From NCBI RefSeq assembly GCF_003057885.1, contig NZ_QAGK01000001.1:310001-374000 (forward strand): a stretch of 64,000 nt of DNA, given 5' to 3'. A program made the translations under genes and the position numbers. Positions 8,046 to 17,252 of the stretch are shown piece after piece; within the stretch, counting starts at the first letter, position 1; every line of letters begins with the position of its first letter. The notes beneath the pieces are model-generated. The model was not told where the DNA came from. It saw nothing but the letters and a program-made list of their open reading frames with translations, and did no database searches. The stretch is from Oceaniglobus ichthyenteri (GTDB lineage Bacteria > Pseudomonadota > Alphaproteobacteria > Rhodobacterales > Rhodobacteraceae).

Positions 8046-8499
8046 TAAGCACGAATTAGCGCTTAATGGTGATCTGCCCCCCGAGTTTTCCCCATTCATG
8101 ATGAGTTTGCAGGTTTGAGTTAGCGCGTCGCGTGCGTGGCCCTCAGATTGCTCAAGCACTCGCACGACTGCCCGGCAGGGGGTTGCGAGAGGGGGCACAG
8201 AGCCTCGCGGCAGCGATCGTCAGTCGCTTCCATAATGCGCAACCGTTGCGATGCCCAAACGGGTCGGACCAGAAGTCCCGCGATTCCCCAGTATAGAAAC
8301 GATACAGCTACCTTTGGTTCAAGATGATTGCCTTGCGCTATAGTTTTTGGATTAAACTAACTCAATCCAACCGACCGGCCCGGGGCGCTGAAGCTGCCGA
8401 TTGCGCTCCGGTCACCACCATAACGCCGACATAAATTGACAGATGTCGCGATGACGGCCTAACGTTTCTGGACATGTGTCAATCTGGGAGGAACGATCA
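8046..8499 (+). other. 454-bp region without a recognisable gene
   Basis: Between tRNA-Tyr and the S74-domain gene I see no convincing coding sequence on either strand. An 80-codon minus-strand reading frame crosses the tRNA and is an artefact. The segment is of mixed composition, with a GC-rich first half and an AT-rich part at about 8325-8365, and it ends in the promoter and ribosome-binding site of the next gene. A decayed element next to the tRNA is possible, but I could not identify an integrase or repeat. Confidence 0.5.
8436..8465 (+). promoter_or_regulatory. Candidate sigma-70-type promoter
   Basis: TTGACA at 8436-8441 is a perfect -35 hexamer; TAACGT at 8460-8465, 18 bp on, is a weak -10. 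It lies 35 bp before the ATG of the S74-domain gene. Position supports it, but the -10 match is poor. Confidence 0.35.
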
Positions 8500-8931
8500 A
8501 TGAAATACCTGTCACACGCACTGCTTGTCTATGTCATGATCGGGGCAACCGCCGTCACTGCCGGCGGTCTGGCGCCCGCGGTTATGGAGCCTGCTATCGT
8601 AATTGAGGAAACAGCCTCATCTTCGGGCGGTATCGTCATTCCGCTTCTTCTGTTGGCGCTTGTGGTCGCTGTGGCCAGTGGGTCAAGCGGCGGCGGTGGC
8701 GGCGCCGCATTGAGCGATGCTCGGCTCAAAACCGACATCGTGCGCGTGGGCAGCACGGTGCACGGCCTGCCCCTTTACCAATTCGGTTATCGCGGCGGAA
8801 GCGGGCGTTTTGAGGGCGTGATGGCCCAAGATGTGGCCCGTGTCATGCCCGACGCCATTATCGCGATGCCTGCAGGATACATGGCGGTCGATTACGCAAA
8901 GCTGGGTCTGAAAATGCGGCGCATCGACTGA
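8500..8931 (+). CDS. Small secreted or membrane protein with C-terminal S74/endosialidase-chaperone-like domain
   Basis: A 143-residue protein. The ATG at 8500 has GGGAGGAA upstream; the longer in-frame start at 8476 would include the ribosome-binding site. Residues 1-21 look like a signal peptide, 44-60 (GIVIPLLLLALVVAVAS) a membrane segment, and 61-70 a Gly/Ser linker. Residues 72-136 match the intramolecular chaperone fold of phage tail spikes: SDARLKTDI at the start, then YQFGYR, FEGVMAQDV and YMAVDYAKLGL. In tail fibres this domain trimerises and is autocleaved before the conserved Ser. Here it is detached from any fibre, and no phage genes are nearby. Function unknown; the lon gene lies convergently downstream. 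Confidence 0.75.
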   Translation: MKYLSHALLVYVMIGATAVTAGGLAPAVMEPAIVIEETASSSGGIVIPLLLLALVVAVASGSSGGGGGAALSDARLKTDIVRVGSTVHGLPLYQFGYRGGSGRFEGVMAQDVARVMPDAIIAMPAGYMAVDYAKLGLKMRRID

Positions 8932-8958
8932 ACCTAACGGCGCAGTCAGACCTTGGCA

Positions 8959-8982
8959 GGTGCGCGCCCAAAGGCGCGCACC
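8959..8982. terminator. GC-rich hairpin between convergent genes
   Basis: GGTGCGCGCC (8959-8968) and GGCGCGCACC (8973-8982) form a perfect 10-bp inverted repeat with a CAAA loop, between the S74-domain gene and lon. There is no T-tract on either side, so it may act as a 3'-end-stabilising hairpin or a weak bidirectional terminator. Confidence 0.55.
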
Positions 8983-9000
8983 GTTCGTTCAGTCCGATCT

Positions 9001-11412
9001 TCAGTGAGCTGTTGCGCCCGGGCCTTCGCCCTTGCGCTCCATCGCGGTTTTCAGCGCGGCGGCCTCTTCTGCGGCCTCGTCCCATTCGATCGGTTCGGGC
9101 TTGCGCACCAGCGCATGCTCCAACACTTCCGAGACATGGCTGACAGGAATAATCGTCAACCGCTCTTTCACATTGTCAGGAATCTCGGCAAGATCCTTGG
9201 CGTTTTCCTGTGGGATCAATACCGTCGTGATGCCGCCACGCAGCGCCGCCAGCAGTTTCTCTTTCAAACCGCCAATCGGCATGGCATTGCCACGCAAACT
9301 GACCTCACCGGTCATGGCAATATCCTTGCGCACCGGAATCCGGGTCAGAACCGACACGATACTGGTGACCATGGCCAAACCGGCGCTTGGCCCGTCTTTC
9401 GGCGTCGCCCCGTCGGGCACGTGGACGTGGATATCCAACGTGTCAAACTTGGGCGGTTTCACCCCAATCTGTGGCGCGATCGAGCGAACATAGCTGGACG
9501 CGGCGTCGATGGATTCCTTCATCACATCGCCCAGTTTCCCGGTCGTTTTCATCCGCCCCTTACCCGGCAGGCGCAACGCCTCGATGGACAGCAATTCGCC
9601 ACCCACACTGGTCCAGGCCAGTCCGGTCACGACACCGATCTGATCTTCGGCTTCGGCCAGACCATAGCGGTATTTTTTCACGCCCAGATAATCGCCCAGA
9701 TTTTCCGGTGTGATCACCACTTTGGTTTCGGCCTTGCGCACGATCTTGGTCACCGCCTTGCGGCACAGTTTCGCGATTTCACGCTCAAGGTTCCGCACAC
9801 CGGCCTCGCGGGTATAGGTGCGGATGATTTCCAGCAACGCGTCGTCCTGCAGTTCAAACTCACCCTTTTTCAGACCGTGATTCTTGATCTGTTTGGCGAT
9901 CAGATGCTGCTTGGCGATCTCGGATTTTTCATCCTCGGTATAGCCTGACAGCGGAATGATCTCCATCCGGTCCAAAAGCGGGCCTGGCATGTTGTACGAG
10001 TTTGCCGTGGTCAGAAACATCACATCCGACAAATCATATTCCACCTCAAGATAGTGGTCGATGAACGTCGCGTTTTGTTCCGGATCCAGCACTTCCAACA
10101 TTGCACTGGCCGGATCGCCGCGAAAATCCTGACCCATCTTGTCAATTTCATCGAGCAGGATGAGGGGGTTGGTGGTTTTCGCCTTTTTCAACGCCTGAAT
10201 GATCTTACCGGGCATCGACCCGATATAGGTGCGCCGGTGGCCGCGAATTTCCGATTCGTCACGTACACCGCCCAGAGAAATGCGGATGAATTCACGCCCG
10301 GTAGCCTTGGCCACGGATTTACCAAGGCTGGTTTTACCCACACCCGGAGGGCCGACCAGACACATGATCGGGCCTTTCAATTTCTTGCTGCGCTGTTGCA
10401 CGGCCAGATATTCAACGATGCGTTCTTTCACCTTTTCCAATGAATAGTGATCATCATCCAGCACCTGTTGGGCGCGGGTCAGATCCTTTTTCACGCGGCT
10501 GCGCACGCCCCATGGAATGGACAGCATCCAATCGAGATAGTTGCGTACCACGGTCGCCTCGGCCGACATCGGCGACATGTTTTTCAGCTTTTTGATCTCG
10601 GCATCGGCCTTTTCGCGGGCTTCCTTGCTCAGCTTTGTGGCCTCGATCCGCGCTTCCAGTTCGGCGACTTCGTTCTGGCCTTCTTCGCCATCGCCCAGCT
10701 CTTTCTGAATGGCTTTCATTTGCTCATTCAGGTAATATTCGCGCTGGGTACGCTCCATCTGCGATTTGACGCGCGTCTTGATCTTGCGCTCAACCTGAAG
10801 CACCGACATTTCGCCCTGCATCAAGCCGAAAATCTTCTCCAACCGTTCGGCCACGACCAGCGTTTCCAAAAGCTCCTGCTTTTGGTTCACTTCAACGCCC
10901 AGATGCCCGGCCACAAGATCGGCCAGCTTTTCAGGCTCGCGCGTGTCGGACACGGCCGAAAGCGCCTCTTCGGGGATATTTTTCTTAACCTTGGCGTACC
11001 GCTCGAATTCTTCGGACACGGAACGCACAAGTGCCTCAACCGTGTCTTCATCGCCCATGGTTTCTTCCAAAACCTCGGCATGTGCCTCAAAAAACCGATC
11101 GTTTTCAACGTATTCGGTGATGCGCACTCGCGAACGGCCTTCGACCAGCACTTTCACGGTGCCATCGGGCAGTTTCAAAAGCTGCAGCACATTGGCCAGA
11201 ACGCCAAATTCATAAATGCTGTCGGAGGTCGGATCATCGACCGCCGGGTCGATTTGCGATGACAGCAGGATTTGTTTGTCATCCGCCATCACTTCTTCGA
11301 GGGCGCGCACGGATTTGTCGCGCCCGACAAACAGCGGGACGATCATATGGGGGAACACCACGATGTCGCGCAAGGGCAACACGGGATAGGATTGGCTGAG
11401 TTGCTCGGTCAT
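9001..11412 (-). CDS. lon: ATP-dependent protease La (Lon)
   Basis: Cytoplasmic AAA+ serine protease of 803 residues, which degrades misfolded and regulatory proteins. The N-terminal LON substrate domain begins PVLPLRDIVVFPHMIVPLFV; a coiled helical region follows; Walker A is GPPGVGKTS (about 353-361) and Walker B ILLDEIDK; the catalytic domain carries the Ser in PKDGPSAG (about 677) and the Lys in GGLKEKLLAA. The ATG at 11412 with AAAGGAAAAAG upstream gives the usual Lon start; an upstream in-frame extension is not supported. ACATGGGG at 11458-11465 reads CCCCATGT on the coding strand, like a heat-shock sigma -10, but no matching -35 is clear. Confidence 0.97.
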   Translation of the reverse strand: MTEQLSQSYPVLPLRDIVVFPHMIVPLFVGRDKSVRALEEVMADDKQILLSSQIDPAVDDPTSDSIYEFGVLANVLQLLKLPDGTVKVLVEGRSRVRITEYVENDRFFEAHAEVLEETMGDEDTVEALVRSVSEEFERYAKVKKNIPEEALSAVSDTREPEKLADLVAGHLGVEVNQKQELLETLVVAERLEKIFGLMQGEMSVLQVERKIKTRVKSQMERTQREYYLNEQMKAIQKELGDGEEGQNEVAELEARIEATKLSKEAREKADAEIKKLKNMSPMSAEATVVRNYLDWMLSIPWGVRSRVKKDLTRAQQVLDDDHYSLEKVKERIVEYLAVQQRSKKLKGPIMCLVGPPGVGKTSLGKSVAKATGREFIRISLGGVRDESEIRGHRRTYIGSMPGKIIQALKKAKTTNPLILLDEIDKMGQDFRGDPASAMLEVLDPEQNATFIDHYLEVEYDLSDVMFLTTANSYNMPGPLLDRMEIIPLSGYTEDEKSEIAKQHLIAKQIKNHGLKKGEFELQDDALLEIIRTYTREAGVRNLEREIAKLCRKAVTKIVRKAETKVVITPENLGDYLGVKKYRYGLAEAEDQIGVVTGLAWTSVGGELLSIEALRLPGKGRMKTTGKLGDVMKESIDAASSYVRSIAPQIGVKPPKFDTLDIHVHVPDGATPKDGPSAGLAMVTSIVSVLTRIPVRKDIAMTGEVSLRGNAMPIGGLKEKLLAALRGGITTVLIPQENAKDLAEIPDNVKERLTIIPVSHVSEVLEHALVRKPEPIEWDEAAEEAAALKTAMERKGEGPGATAH

Positions 11413-11669
11413 TCTTTTTCCTTTGTTGGCAAATCGCCCTTGTCCCGCTTTGCGGCAACATGGGGCGACTCCGGTCATGATGGAATAGGTGGGGTGCCTG
11501 CCCCCCCGCGTCAACCATGGCCTGTTCTTACTTGCTCACTTCATAGTGTGCCTGTGCCGCTGTGGCGGGGCAAGATGTACTTGGACGTTATTCTGTTGTG
11601 AAGGTTGATGTGGCGTTAATTTCGCCGCCGACCAGGGGGAAAAACCCGTTCATTTGTCCGCGAATGTGG

Positions 11670-12041
11670 CTAGCGGGGCAAAAACCGCAATGCAAGCGTG
11701 TCAACGATCAGGGCAAGTGTGCTCAGCGCCACATTGAGCAGCAACAATTGCAACAGCCCTGATTGCGTCACCCGGCCCTGTTCAAACGCCAAAACCGCGC
11801 CTGTTTTCACGGTGATTTGCGCCATATCGGCAATGCTAAGGGCCAGCGCCACAGGCATCGCGGTAAAGATCAGCGCAAACACCACCACCCGCCATTGCCC
11901 GGCGCGCAAGGCACAGACATGGGCAGACACCATCGCGCCGCTCAGAACCATGCCATTGATTACGGTGCCGAAAATCGTACCGCTAATCGCCGCCACAACA
12001 ACGATCACGGCGATCAGAGGCAGGAAAATGCCGTGCCTCAC
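11670..12041 (-). CDS. Small membrane protein of unknown function, coupled to tgt
   Basis: A 123-residue hydrophobic protein with about four predicted membrane segments (roughly residues 5-27, 31-48, 52-72 and 95-117) and an RFLPR end. I do not recognise its family. It starts with a GTG at 12041 that overlaps the tgt stop (TGA at 12040-12038), so it is translationally coupled to queuosine synthesis. No catalytic motif is visible. The coupling may be historical rather than functional. The 257 bp between its stop and the lon start codon carry no other gene. Confidence 0.7.
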   Translation of the reverse strand: MRHGIFLPLIAVIVVVAAISGTIFGTVINGMVLSGAMVSAHVCALRAGQWRVVVFALIFTAMPVALALSIADMAQITVKTGAVLAFEQGRVTQSGLLQLLLLNVALSTLALIVDTLALRFLPR

Positions 12042-13168
12042 AATGGCTCGATATCGCCTTGGGCGCGGGTGGTGTGAAATTCGGTTTCCCAGACGTCAAA
12101 GGTGCCTGTGGCAATGGCGTTGCGCATTCCGTCCATGATATCCTGAAAATAGGTCAGATTATGCCAAGTCAGCAACATGCCCGAAATCATCTCTTGCGCG
12201 CGAAATACATGGTGCAGATAGGCACGCGAATAATTGCGGCAGGCGGGGCACCGACAATGTTCATCCAACGGGCGCGGATCATCCTGATGGCGGGCATTCT
12301 TGATGTTGACCACACCGGTGCGGGTAAACACCTGACCGGTTCGCCCCGAACGGGACGGCAGCACGCAATCCATCATGTCGATTCCACGCTTCACCGCGCC
12401 GACAATATCATCAGGCTTGCCCACCCCCATCAAATAGCGGGGTTTATCCTTTGGTAACATGTCGGGGGCATAATCGAGACATGCAAACATCGCCTCTTGC
12501 CCCTCTCCCACCGCCAAACCGCCCACGGCATACCCGTCAAAACCGATATCGGTCAGGGCCTGTGCGCTTTCCTGGCGTAAATCCTGCTCTAACCCGCCTT
12601 GTTGAATGCCAAACAATGCGTGGCCCGGCCGATCGCCAAAGGCATCGCGCGACCGCGACGCCCAGCGCATCGAAAGGCGCATCGATTCAGCAATTCGCGC
12701 CCGATCTGCGGGAAGCGCCGGGCATTCATCGAAACACATCACGATATCACTGCCCAACAGACGTTGAATTTCCATGCTGCGCTCGGGCGTCAATTCGTGC
12801 TTTGATCCGTCGATGTGGGATTTGAACGTGACCCCGTGTTCCGACATCTTGCGCAGGCCAGCAAGGCTCATCACCTGAAACCCGCCTGAATCGGTCAATA
12901 TCGGGCGGTCCCAGTTCATGAACCGGTGCAACCCGCCCAACCGGTCAATCCGTTCCGCGCTGGGACGCAGCATCAAATGATAGGTATTGCCCAGCAAAAT
13001 GTCGGCGCCGGTTTCACGCACTGATTCCGGCATCATCGCCTTGACCGTGGCCGCCGTGCCCACGGGCATGAACGCAGGCGTGCGAATATCGCCGCGGGGC
13101 GTTGAAATCACCCCTGTGCGCGCCGCGCCATCTGTGCCATTCACCTTAAACGTTATGCGATCTGTCAT
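12038..13168 (-). CDS. tgt: Queuine tRNA-ribosyltransferase
   Basis: A 376-residue TIM-barrel enzyme that exchanges guanine-34 for preQ1 in tRNAs with GUN anticodons (Tyr, His, Asn, Asp). Visible motifs: [20 protein letters not shown], the substrate-binding [23 protein letters not shown] and the C-terminal zinc site [17 protein letters not shown] (CxCxxC plus His). The ATG at 13168 gives [11 protein letters not shown], the standard start; a longer in-frame reading to 13486 overlaps the divergent RimK-type gene and is rejected. A small membrane protein follows with a 4-nt overlap. The tRNA-Tyr gene in this same window would be one of its substrates. Confidence 0.96.
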   Translation of the reverse strand: MTDRITFKVNGTDGAARTGVISTPRGDIRTPAFMPVGTAATVKAMMPESVRETGADILLGNTYHLMLRPSAERIDRLGGLHRFMNWDRPILTDSGGFQVMSLAGLRKMSEHGVTFKSHIDGSKHELTPERSMEIQRLLGSDIVMCFDECPALPADRARIAESMRLSMRWASRSRDAFGDRPGHALFGIQQGGLEQDLRQESAQALTDIGFDGYAVGGLAVGEGQEAMFACLDYAPDMLPKDKPRYLMGVGKPDDIVGAVKRGIDMMDCVLPSRSGRTGQVFTRTGVVNIKNARHQDDPRPLDEHCRCPACRNYSRAYLHHVFRAQEMISGMLLTWHNLTYFQDIMDGMRNAIATGTFDVWETEFHTTRAQGDIEPL

Positions 13169-13235
13169 CTGCCCGGCCCTTTTTCCTGCGCCCCTTCTGG
13201 CGCAAACCGGCCCCCACGCGCAAGGAGGTTTGCCC

Positions 13236-14606
13236 ATGTCCGACACCCCGCTGACCCTGGGATGGGAGGAATGGTGCGCCCTGCCCAACCTGAATCTGCC
13301 CGCGCTGAAGGTAAAGGTAGACACCGGCGCGCGCACATCGGCGCTGCATGCGTTTGATATTGAACCGGGCGGCACGGCTGACGCGCCGTGGGTGAAATTT
13401 GCCGTGCATCCAATTCCGGGGCGGCACGATCTGGTGGTGCGTTGCACCGCGCCCATCCATGACCGGCGCGAAGTCACGTCAAGCAACGGTGAAACCGAAT
13501 ACCGCTATGTCATCCTGTCTGACATCACCATCGGGCCTAAAACCTGGCCGGTTGAGCTGACCCTGACTGACCGGGGCGCGATGGCCTATCGCATGTTGTT
13601 GGGACGACAGGCGTTGGGCGATCATGCGGTGGTCAGCCCCGGCCAAAGCTTTTGCCAACCCCAGCTCAGTTATGCCTGTTATCCGGCGGCGCGGCGCACA
13701 ACGCCGGTTCCCGACCGCCCCCTGTCAATCGCGATCCTCAGCCGCGATGGCACCGGCTACACCTCGCGGTGCCTGCTCGACGAGGCCCGCGAACGGGGCC
13801 ACAAGGCCGAAATCATCGATACCATGCGCTGTTACATGGCGATGAATGCCCTCGCCCCCGAGGTGCATCTGGGCGGCGCACCCCTGCCCCGCTATGATGC
13901 GATCATCCCCCATATTGCCGCCGGTTCCACCCCTTATGGCGCGGCCCTGGTGCGGCAGTTTGAAACCATCGGCACCCATTGTCTGAACAGTTCCGATGCG
14001 ATCATCGCCAGCCGTGATTCGATGCATATGCATCAATTGCTGGCCCGCGCCCATATTGCGATTCCCGCCACCGCCTTTGCCGCCTCACCGCGCGATTCCG
14101 AATATCTGATCCCGCTGGTCGGTCAGGCCCCGGTGGCGCTGAAACTGCTTGATCCCACAACCCCGACCGGCATGATCAAGGCCGACAGCCCCGCCGCTGC
14201 CGGTTCGGTCATCCGCGCATTTCGCGGGTTGAAAGCCAATCTTCTGGTGCAGGAGTTTCAGCATCAAACCCGCGGCGATATCAAATGTCTGGTGCTGGGC
14301 GGTAAACTGATCGCGGCGCTGGCTCGCAAAACCGCCAATGCCGATACCCACACCCAGCCCGTCAAACCCACCAAAGCCGAACGCCTGTTGGCGCAAAAAG
14401 CCGCCCGCGCGCTAAAGCTGACCTTGGCCAGCGTCGATATCCTGCGCACGGTCGATGGGCCAAAGGTGTTATCACTCTCGGCCACTCCGGGGTTGTCGCG
14501 TTTTGAAACGGCCAGCGGCACCAATATCGCCGGGCTGATCCTTGATCATCTTGAATCGCGCCTGCGCCCCACCCCGAAGCCAAGGAAAAAGCGCAAGGAA
14601 CCGTGA
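13236..14606 (+). CDS. RimB-RimK fusion: retropepsin-like domain plus ATP-grasp domain
   Basis: A 456-residue two-domain protein. Residues 1-150 match the RimB/Zn_protease (PF05618) fold, with the aspartic-protease-like [12 protein letters not shown] (Asp29-Thr-Gly-Ala) and LLGRQAL. Residues 162-445 match the RimK glutamate ligase: [14 protein letters not shown] (Lys303), [22 protein letters not shown] and SVDILR (Asp401). At the C-terminal metal site the RimK pattern MEVNxSPGL is replaced by LSLSATPGL, so the Glu and Asn ligands are Ser413 and Ser415; NLHRGG is also lost. The protein may therefore be a non-ligating binder or a divergent ligase. The ATG at 13236 follows AAGGAGGTT. It overlaps the mscS-type gene downstream. 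Confidence 0.85.
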   Translation: MSDTPLTLGWEEWCALPNLNLPALKVKVDTGARTSALHAFDIEPGGTADAPWVKFAVHPIPGRHDLVVRCTAPIHDRREVTSSNGETEYRYVILSDITIGPKTWPVELTLTDRGAMAYRMLLGRQALGDHAVVSPGQSFCQPQLSYACYPAARRTTPVPDRPLSIAILSRDGTGYTSRCLLDEARERGHKAEIIDTMRCYMAMNALAPEVHLGGAPLPRYDAIIPHIAAGSTPYGAALVRQFETIGTHCLNSSDAIIASRDSMHMHQLLARAHIAIPATAFAASPRDSEYLIPLVGQAPVALKLLDPTTPTGMIKADSPAAAGSVIRAFRGLKANLLVQEFQHQTRGDIKCLVLGGKLIAALARKTANADTHTQPVKPTKAERLLAQKAARALKLTLASVDILRTVDGPKVLSLSATPGLSRFETASGTNIAGLILDHLESRLRPTPKPRKKRKEP

Positions 14607-14632
14607 CGCGCCCTCGACCGTTAGGCGGTATG

Positions 14633-16285
14633 ATGTCAGACGCCATTCGCCGCTTTGTTGTGCTGTGCCTTGCCACGCTTTGTTTTGCCCTGCCCGGCTG
14701 GTCCGACACGCACGTTTTCGAAATCGAAACCCTGAATCCCGGCCTGCCCGCGCCGGGCGATACGGTTGATTTGCGCACCCCCCATGGCGCCATGGCCACG
14801 CTGATCGACAATGTCGAAGAGGGCCGATTGATATCGGCGGCGCACGCGCTGGATCTCAGCGATCTTGCGCCACAGATACAGGCCGAAAAAGGCCCCGAAT
14901 TGGCAAGAATGCTGGTGTCGGTGTTTGAGCGGCGGGTGATCATCCCATGGGGTGATCTGCTTCAGCGCCCTGATGGGTTGGATGCCAATGCCGCGCAACA
15001 AAATGTCACCGCAGGCGAGCCGCGCCGCGCGCTGCTGCTTGCAACGGTCGATGGCCCCAAACGGGCCGCCGCAATCCGACTGGAGCGGGTAAGCGATGGC
15101 ACCACAGACCCTGTATGGCTGATTTCACGCGAAACAGTCGCACAAATCCCAGCTCTTTATGCCCTGCACGGGCCCAGCGCGTTTGAGGAAATGCTGCCCG
15201 ATTGGCTGAAACAGCGGTCGGTTTTCGGGTTGTATGTGTGGGAATTGGTCGCCCTGCCCCTGATGATATTTGCGGCCTATGTCGTGGGACGGGGGATTTA
15301 TCTGCTGTTTCGCGTCCTGTCGCGCCGCGCCGATGGTTGGTGGAGCACACTGGCCCTCAGCGCCCTGCGCTGGCCCGGTCTGATCGCGGCGGTGACCACC
15401 GTATTCCTGTTGGCCACGAAATACCTGTTCGTCTTTTCGGGGGGCATCACCACGATACTGTTGCCGCTTATCGTGATCGGATATGTCACGGCCGCCTTGA
15501 TGTTTGGCCTGCAATTGATTGATGCAACCCTGCGACAAATGGTCAGTTTCGACATGACCGATCTGTCCGACCACGGGCGTACCAGTTCACGCTCGCTCGC
15601 CACCGCGCTCACTGCTGCACGGCGATTGATCGTAGTCATCGCATTGGTGATTGCGGTCGGTTTCATCCTGTCTTCCGCGCGGCTTTATAACTCGCTTGGC
15701 GTGTCTCTTTTGGCCTCGGCGGGGGCGATCACACTGATCCTTGGTTTTGCCGCGCGCTCGGTTCTGGGGAATATGCTGGCATCTTTGCAAATCGCAATCA
15801 ACCGGTCGGCCCGGATCGGCGATCAGATCGAATATGATGGCGTCTGGGCCACGGTCGAGCGGATTCATTTCACTTTTGTTCAGCTCAAGGTGTGGAATGG
15901 CGACCGCCTTGTTGTTCCGGTGGAACATTTCGTGTCGGATAATTTCGTGAATTACACGCTGGAAAACACTGAACAGATCCGCACCGTCAAAATGACATTG
16001 GCACAAACCGCCGATCTTGACGCCATGCGCGACCGGTTTCACCAGATCGTCGCAGAGGAAGAATGTGTGTATGATCAGGATGCGGCGCAAATGCTGGTAT
16101 ATTCTCAGGATGCTTTTGGTCAGGTGGTGCGCTTTCAATTTCCCACCACCAATCCCAATGATGGATGGGAGGCAGAATGTCGCATCCGCGAGGCATTGAT
16201 GAAAGCCGCGCAGGAATTGCATGGTGCGAACGACCGCGCGATGCTGCCTCGTGGCGGATTGGATGATATGTCAGACCCCGCCTGA
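14633..16285 (+). CDS. MscS family mechanosensitive ion channel
   Basis: Inner-membrane channel of about 550 residues. Residues 1-25 form a signal peptide (with LCLATLCFALPGWSD), followed by a periplasmic domain of about 170 residues and several membrane helices from about 200. The MscS pore helix and beta-domain are clear: LGFAARSVLGNMLASLQIAI, GDQIEYDGVWATVERIHFTF, and the VPVEHFVSDNFVNYT lid. Alternative starts are GTG at 14603 (overlapping the RimB-RimK stop) or ATG at 14630; I chose 14633 because GGCGG then has a usable spacing. It is co-transcribed with the RimB-RimK fusion. Confidence 0.9.
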   Translation: MSDAIRRFVVLCLATLCFALPGWSDTHVFEIETLNPGLPAPGDTVDLRTPHGAMATLIDNVEEGRLISAAHALDLSDLAPQIQAEKGPELARMLVSVFERRVIIPWGDLLQRPDGLDANAAQQNVTAGEPRRALLLATVDGPKRAAAIRLERVSDGTTDPVWLISRETVAQIPALYALHGPSAFEEMLPDWLKQRSVFGLYVWELVALPLMIFAAYVVGRGIYLLFRVLSRRADGWWSTLALSALRWPGLIAAVTTVFLLATKYLFVFSGGITTILLPLIVIGYVTAALMFGLQLIDATLRQMVSFDMTDLSDHGRTSSRSLATALTAARRLIVVIALVIAVGFILSSARLYNSLGVSLLASAGAITLILGFAARSVLGNMLASLQIAINRSARIGDQIEYDGVWATVERIHFTFVQLKVWNGDRLVVPVEHFVSDNFVNYTLENTEQIRTVKMTLAQTADLDAMRDRFHQIVAEEECVYDQDAAQMLVYSQDAFGQVVRFQFPTTNPNDGWEAECRIREALMKAAQELHGANDRAMLPRGGLDDMSDPA

Positions 16286-16354
16286 CCCAACACGCCCTTT
16301 ACGGCCCGCCCCTCAATCCTTATATGTTTAGTCAACCTTTAAGCCGAGGAAGCC

Positions 16355-16720
16355 ATGACCGCTGAAACAAGCCCCCCCCTCGAAGGCACGCCTTTGATCA
16401 AGCCTTCCAGCACCGATCACCCGCTGTATGAACAGGTCGTAGAAGCCTGCCGCAGTGTTTATGACCCGGAAATCCCGGTTAATATCTATGATTTGGGCCT
16501 GATCTATACCATTGATATTTCGGCTGAAAACGAAGTTTCGGTATTGATGAGCCTCACCGCACCCGGCTGTCCTGTGGCCGGTGAAATGCCCGGCTGGGTG
16601 GCTGATTCCATCGAACCGTTGCCCGGTGTCAAAACCGTCGATGTGCAACTGGTCTGGGAGCCGCCTTGGGGCATGGACATGATGAGCGATGAGGCCCGAC
16701 TCGAACTTGGCTTCATGTAA
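16355..16720 (+). CDS. sufT: SUF system Fe-S cluster assembly protein SufT (DUF59/MIP18)
   Basis: A 121-residue cytoplasmic protein of the MIP18/DUF59 fold. It contains the diagnostic YDPEIPVNIYDLGLIYTI, the reactive-Cys segment LTAPGCPVAGE and the C-terminal VWEPPWGMDMMSDEARLELG, close to SufT of SUF operons. It probably helps in Fe-S cluster maturation or carriage. It is followed by a strong terminator and then by an A-type carrier gene, so two Fe-S genes lie side by side without the rest of the suf operon. Confidence 0.9.
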   Translation: MTAETSPPLEGTPLIKPSSTDHPLYEQVVEACRSVYDPEIPVNIYDLGLIYTIDISAENEVSVLMSLTAPGCPVAGEMPGWVADSIEPLPGVKTVDVQLVWEPPWGMDMMSDEARLELGFM

Positions 16721-16751
16721 GCTGTTTGCATCGCGACTGGATAACAAAAGG

Positions 16752-16780
16752 GGTGGGTCGCGGGCCCGCCTCTTTTTTTT
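16752..16780 (+). terminator. Rho-independent terminator after sufT
   Basis: GGTGGG (16753-16758) pairs with CCCGCC (16765-16770) around a TCGCGG-type loop, and a TCTTTTTTTT run follows at once. It is 31 bp after the sufT stop and separates it from the downstream A-type Fe-S carrier gene. Confidence 0.8.
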
Positions 16781-16871
16781 GTGAAAAATCTCGGCAGTAC
16801 GGGCATGGCACCGCCCTTGAGCCGCAGGTGCAAAGGCACTACCTTATGAAAAGACCCTGAAAGGACATATC

Positions 16872-17252
16872 ATGTTCGGCATTCCCGGCAAACAAGCAGT
16901 TACAATCACCCCGACCGCCCAACGCCAGATCGCCAAACTCATGGCGCGCGATGGCCACCAGGGCTTGCGCATCGGGGTGAAAAAGGGCGGATGTGCGGGC
17001 ATGGAATACACCATGGATTACGTCACCGAAGTAAACCCGATGGACGAGGTGGTAGAGGTTGACGGCGCCCGCGTCATGATTGCCCCGATGGCGCAGATGT
17101 TCCTGTTTGGCACTGAAATCGACTATCAGACCTCTCTGTTGGAGTCCGGTTTCAAATTCCGCAATCCCAACGTCACCGACGCCTGTGGATGTGGTGAATC
17201 GATCAAATTCAAAGACGTCAGCGAGTTGGAATCAGAGCAGAGCGCCGACTAA
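16872..17252 (+). CDS. A-type Fe-S cluster carrier (IscA/SufA/HesB family)
   Basis: A 126-residue protein of the HesB/IscA family. The three ligand cysteines are present: one in KKGGCAGMEY and two in the C-terminal ACGCGES. These proteins bind and transfer 2Fe-2S or 4Fe-4S clusters to apo-enzymes. AAGGACAT precedes the ATG at 16872. It stands next to sufT but beyond a terminator, so it has its own promoter. Its TAA overlaps the pssA stop codon in the convergent direction (shared bases 17249-17252). Assignment to SufA, ErpA or IscA is not possible by eye. Confidence 0.92.
   Translation: MFGIPGKQAVTITPTAQRQIAKLMARDGHQGLRIGVKKGGCAGMEYTMDYVTEVNPMDEVVEVDGARVMIAPMAQMFLFGTEIDYQTSLLESGFKFRNPNVTDACGCGESIKFKDVSELESEQSAD

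Noticed and set aside
7956-8198. 80-codon minus-strand frame through tRNA-Tyr
   Set aside because: About half of it is antisense to the tRNA itself, and the rest shows no motif.
10447-11262. 271-codon plus-strand frame inside lon
   Set aside because: Antisense to the Lon N-terminal and AAA regions, with His/Phe/Leu-rich translation typical of shadows.
11458-11465. Heat-shock sigma-type -10 (CCCCATGT) before lon
   Set aside because: No matching -35 at proper spacing, so it is mentioned only in the lon entry.
13169-13486. N-terminal extension of tgt
   Set aside because: Overlaps the start of the divergent RimB-RimK gene and lacks similarity; ATG at 13168 gives the normal Tgt start.
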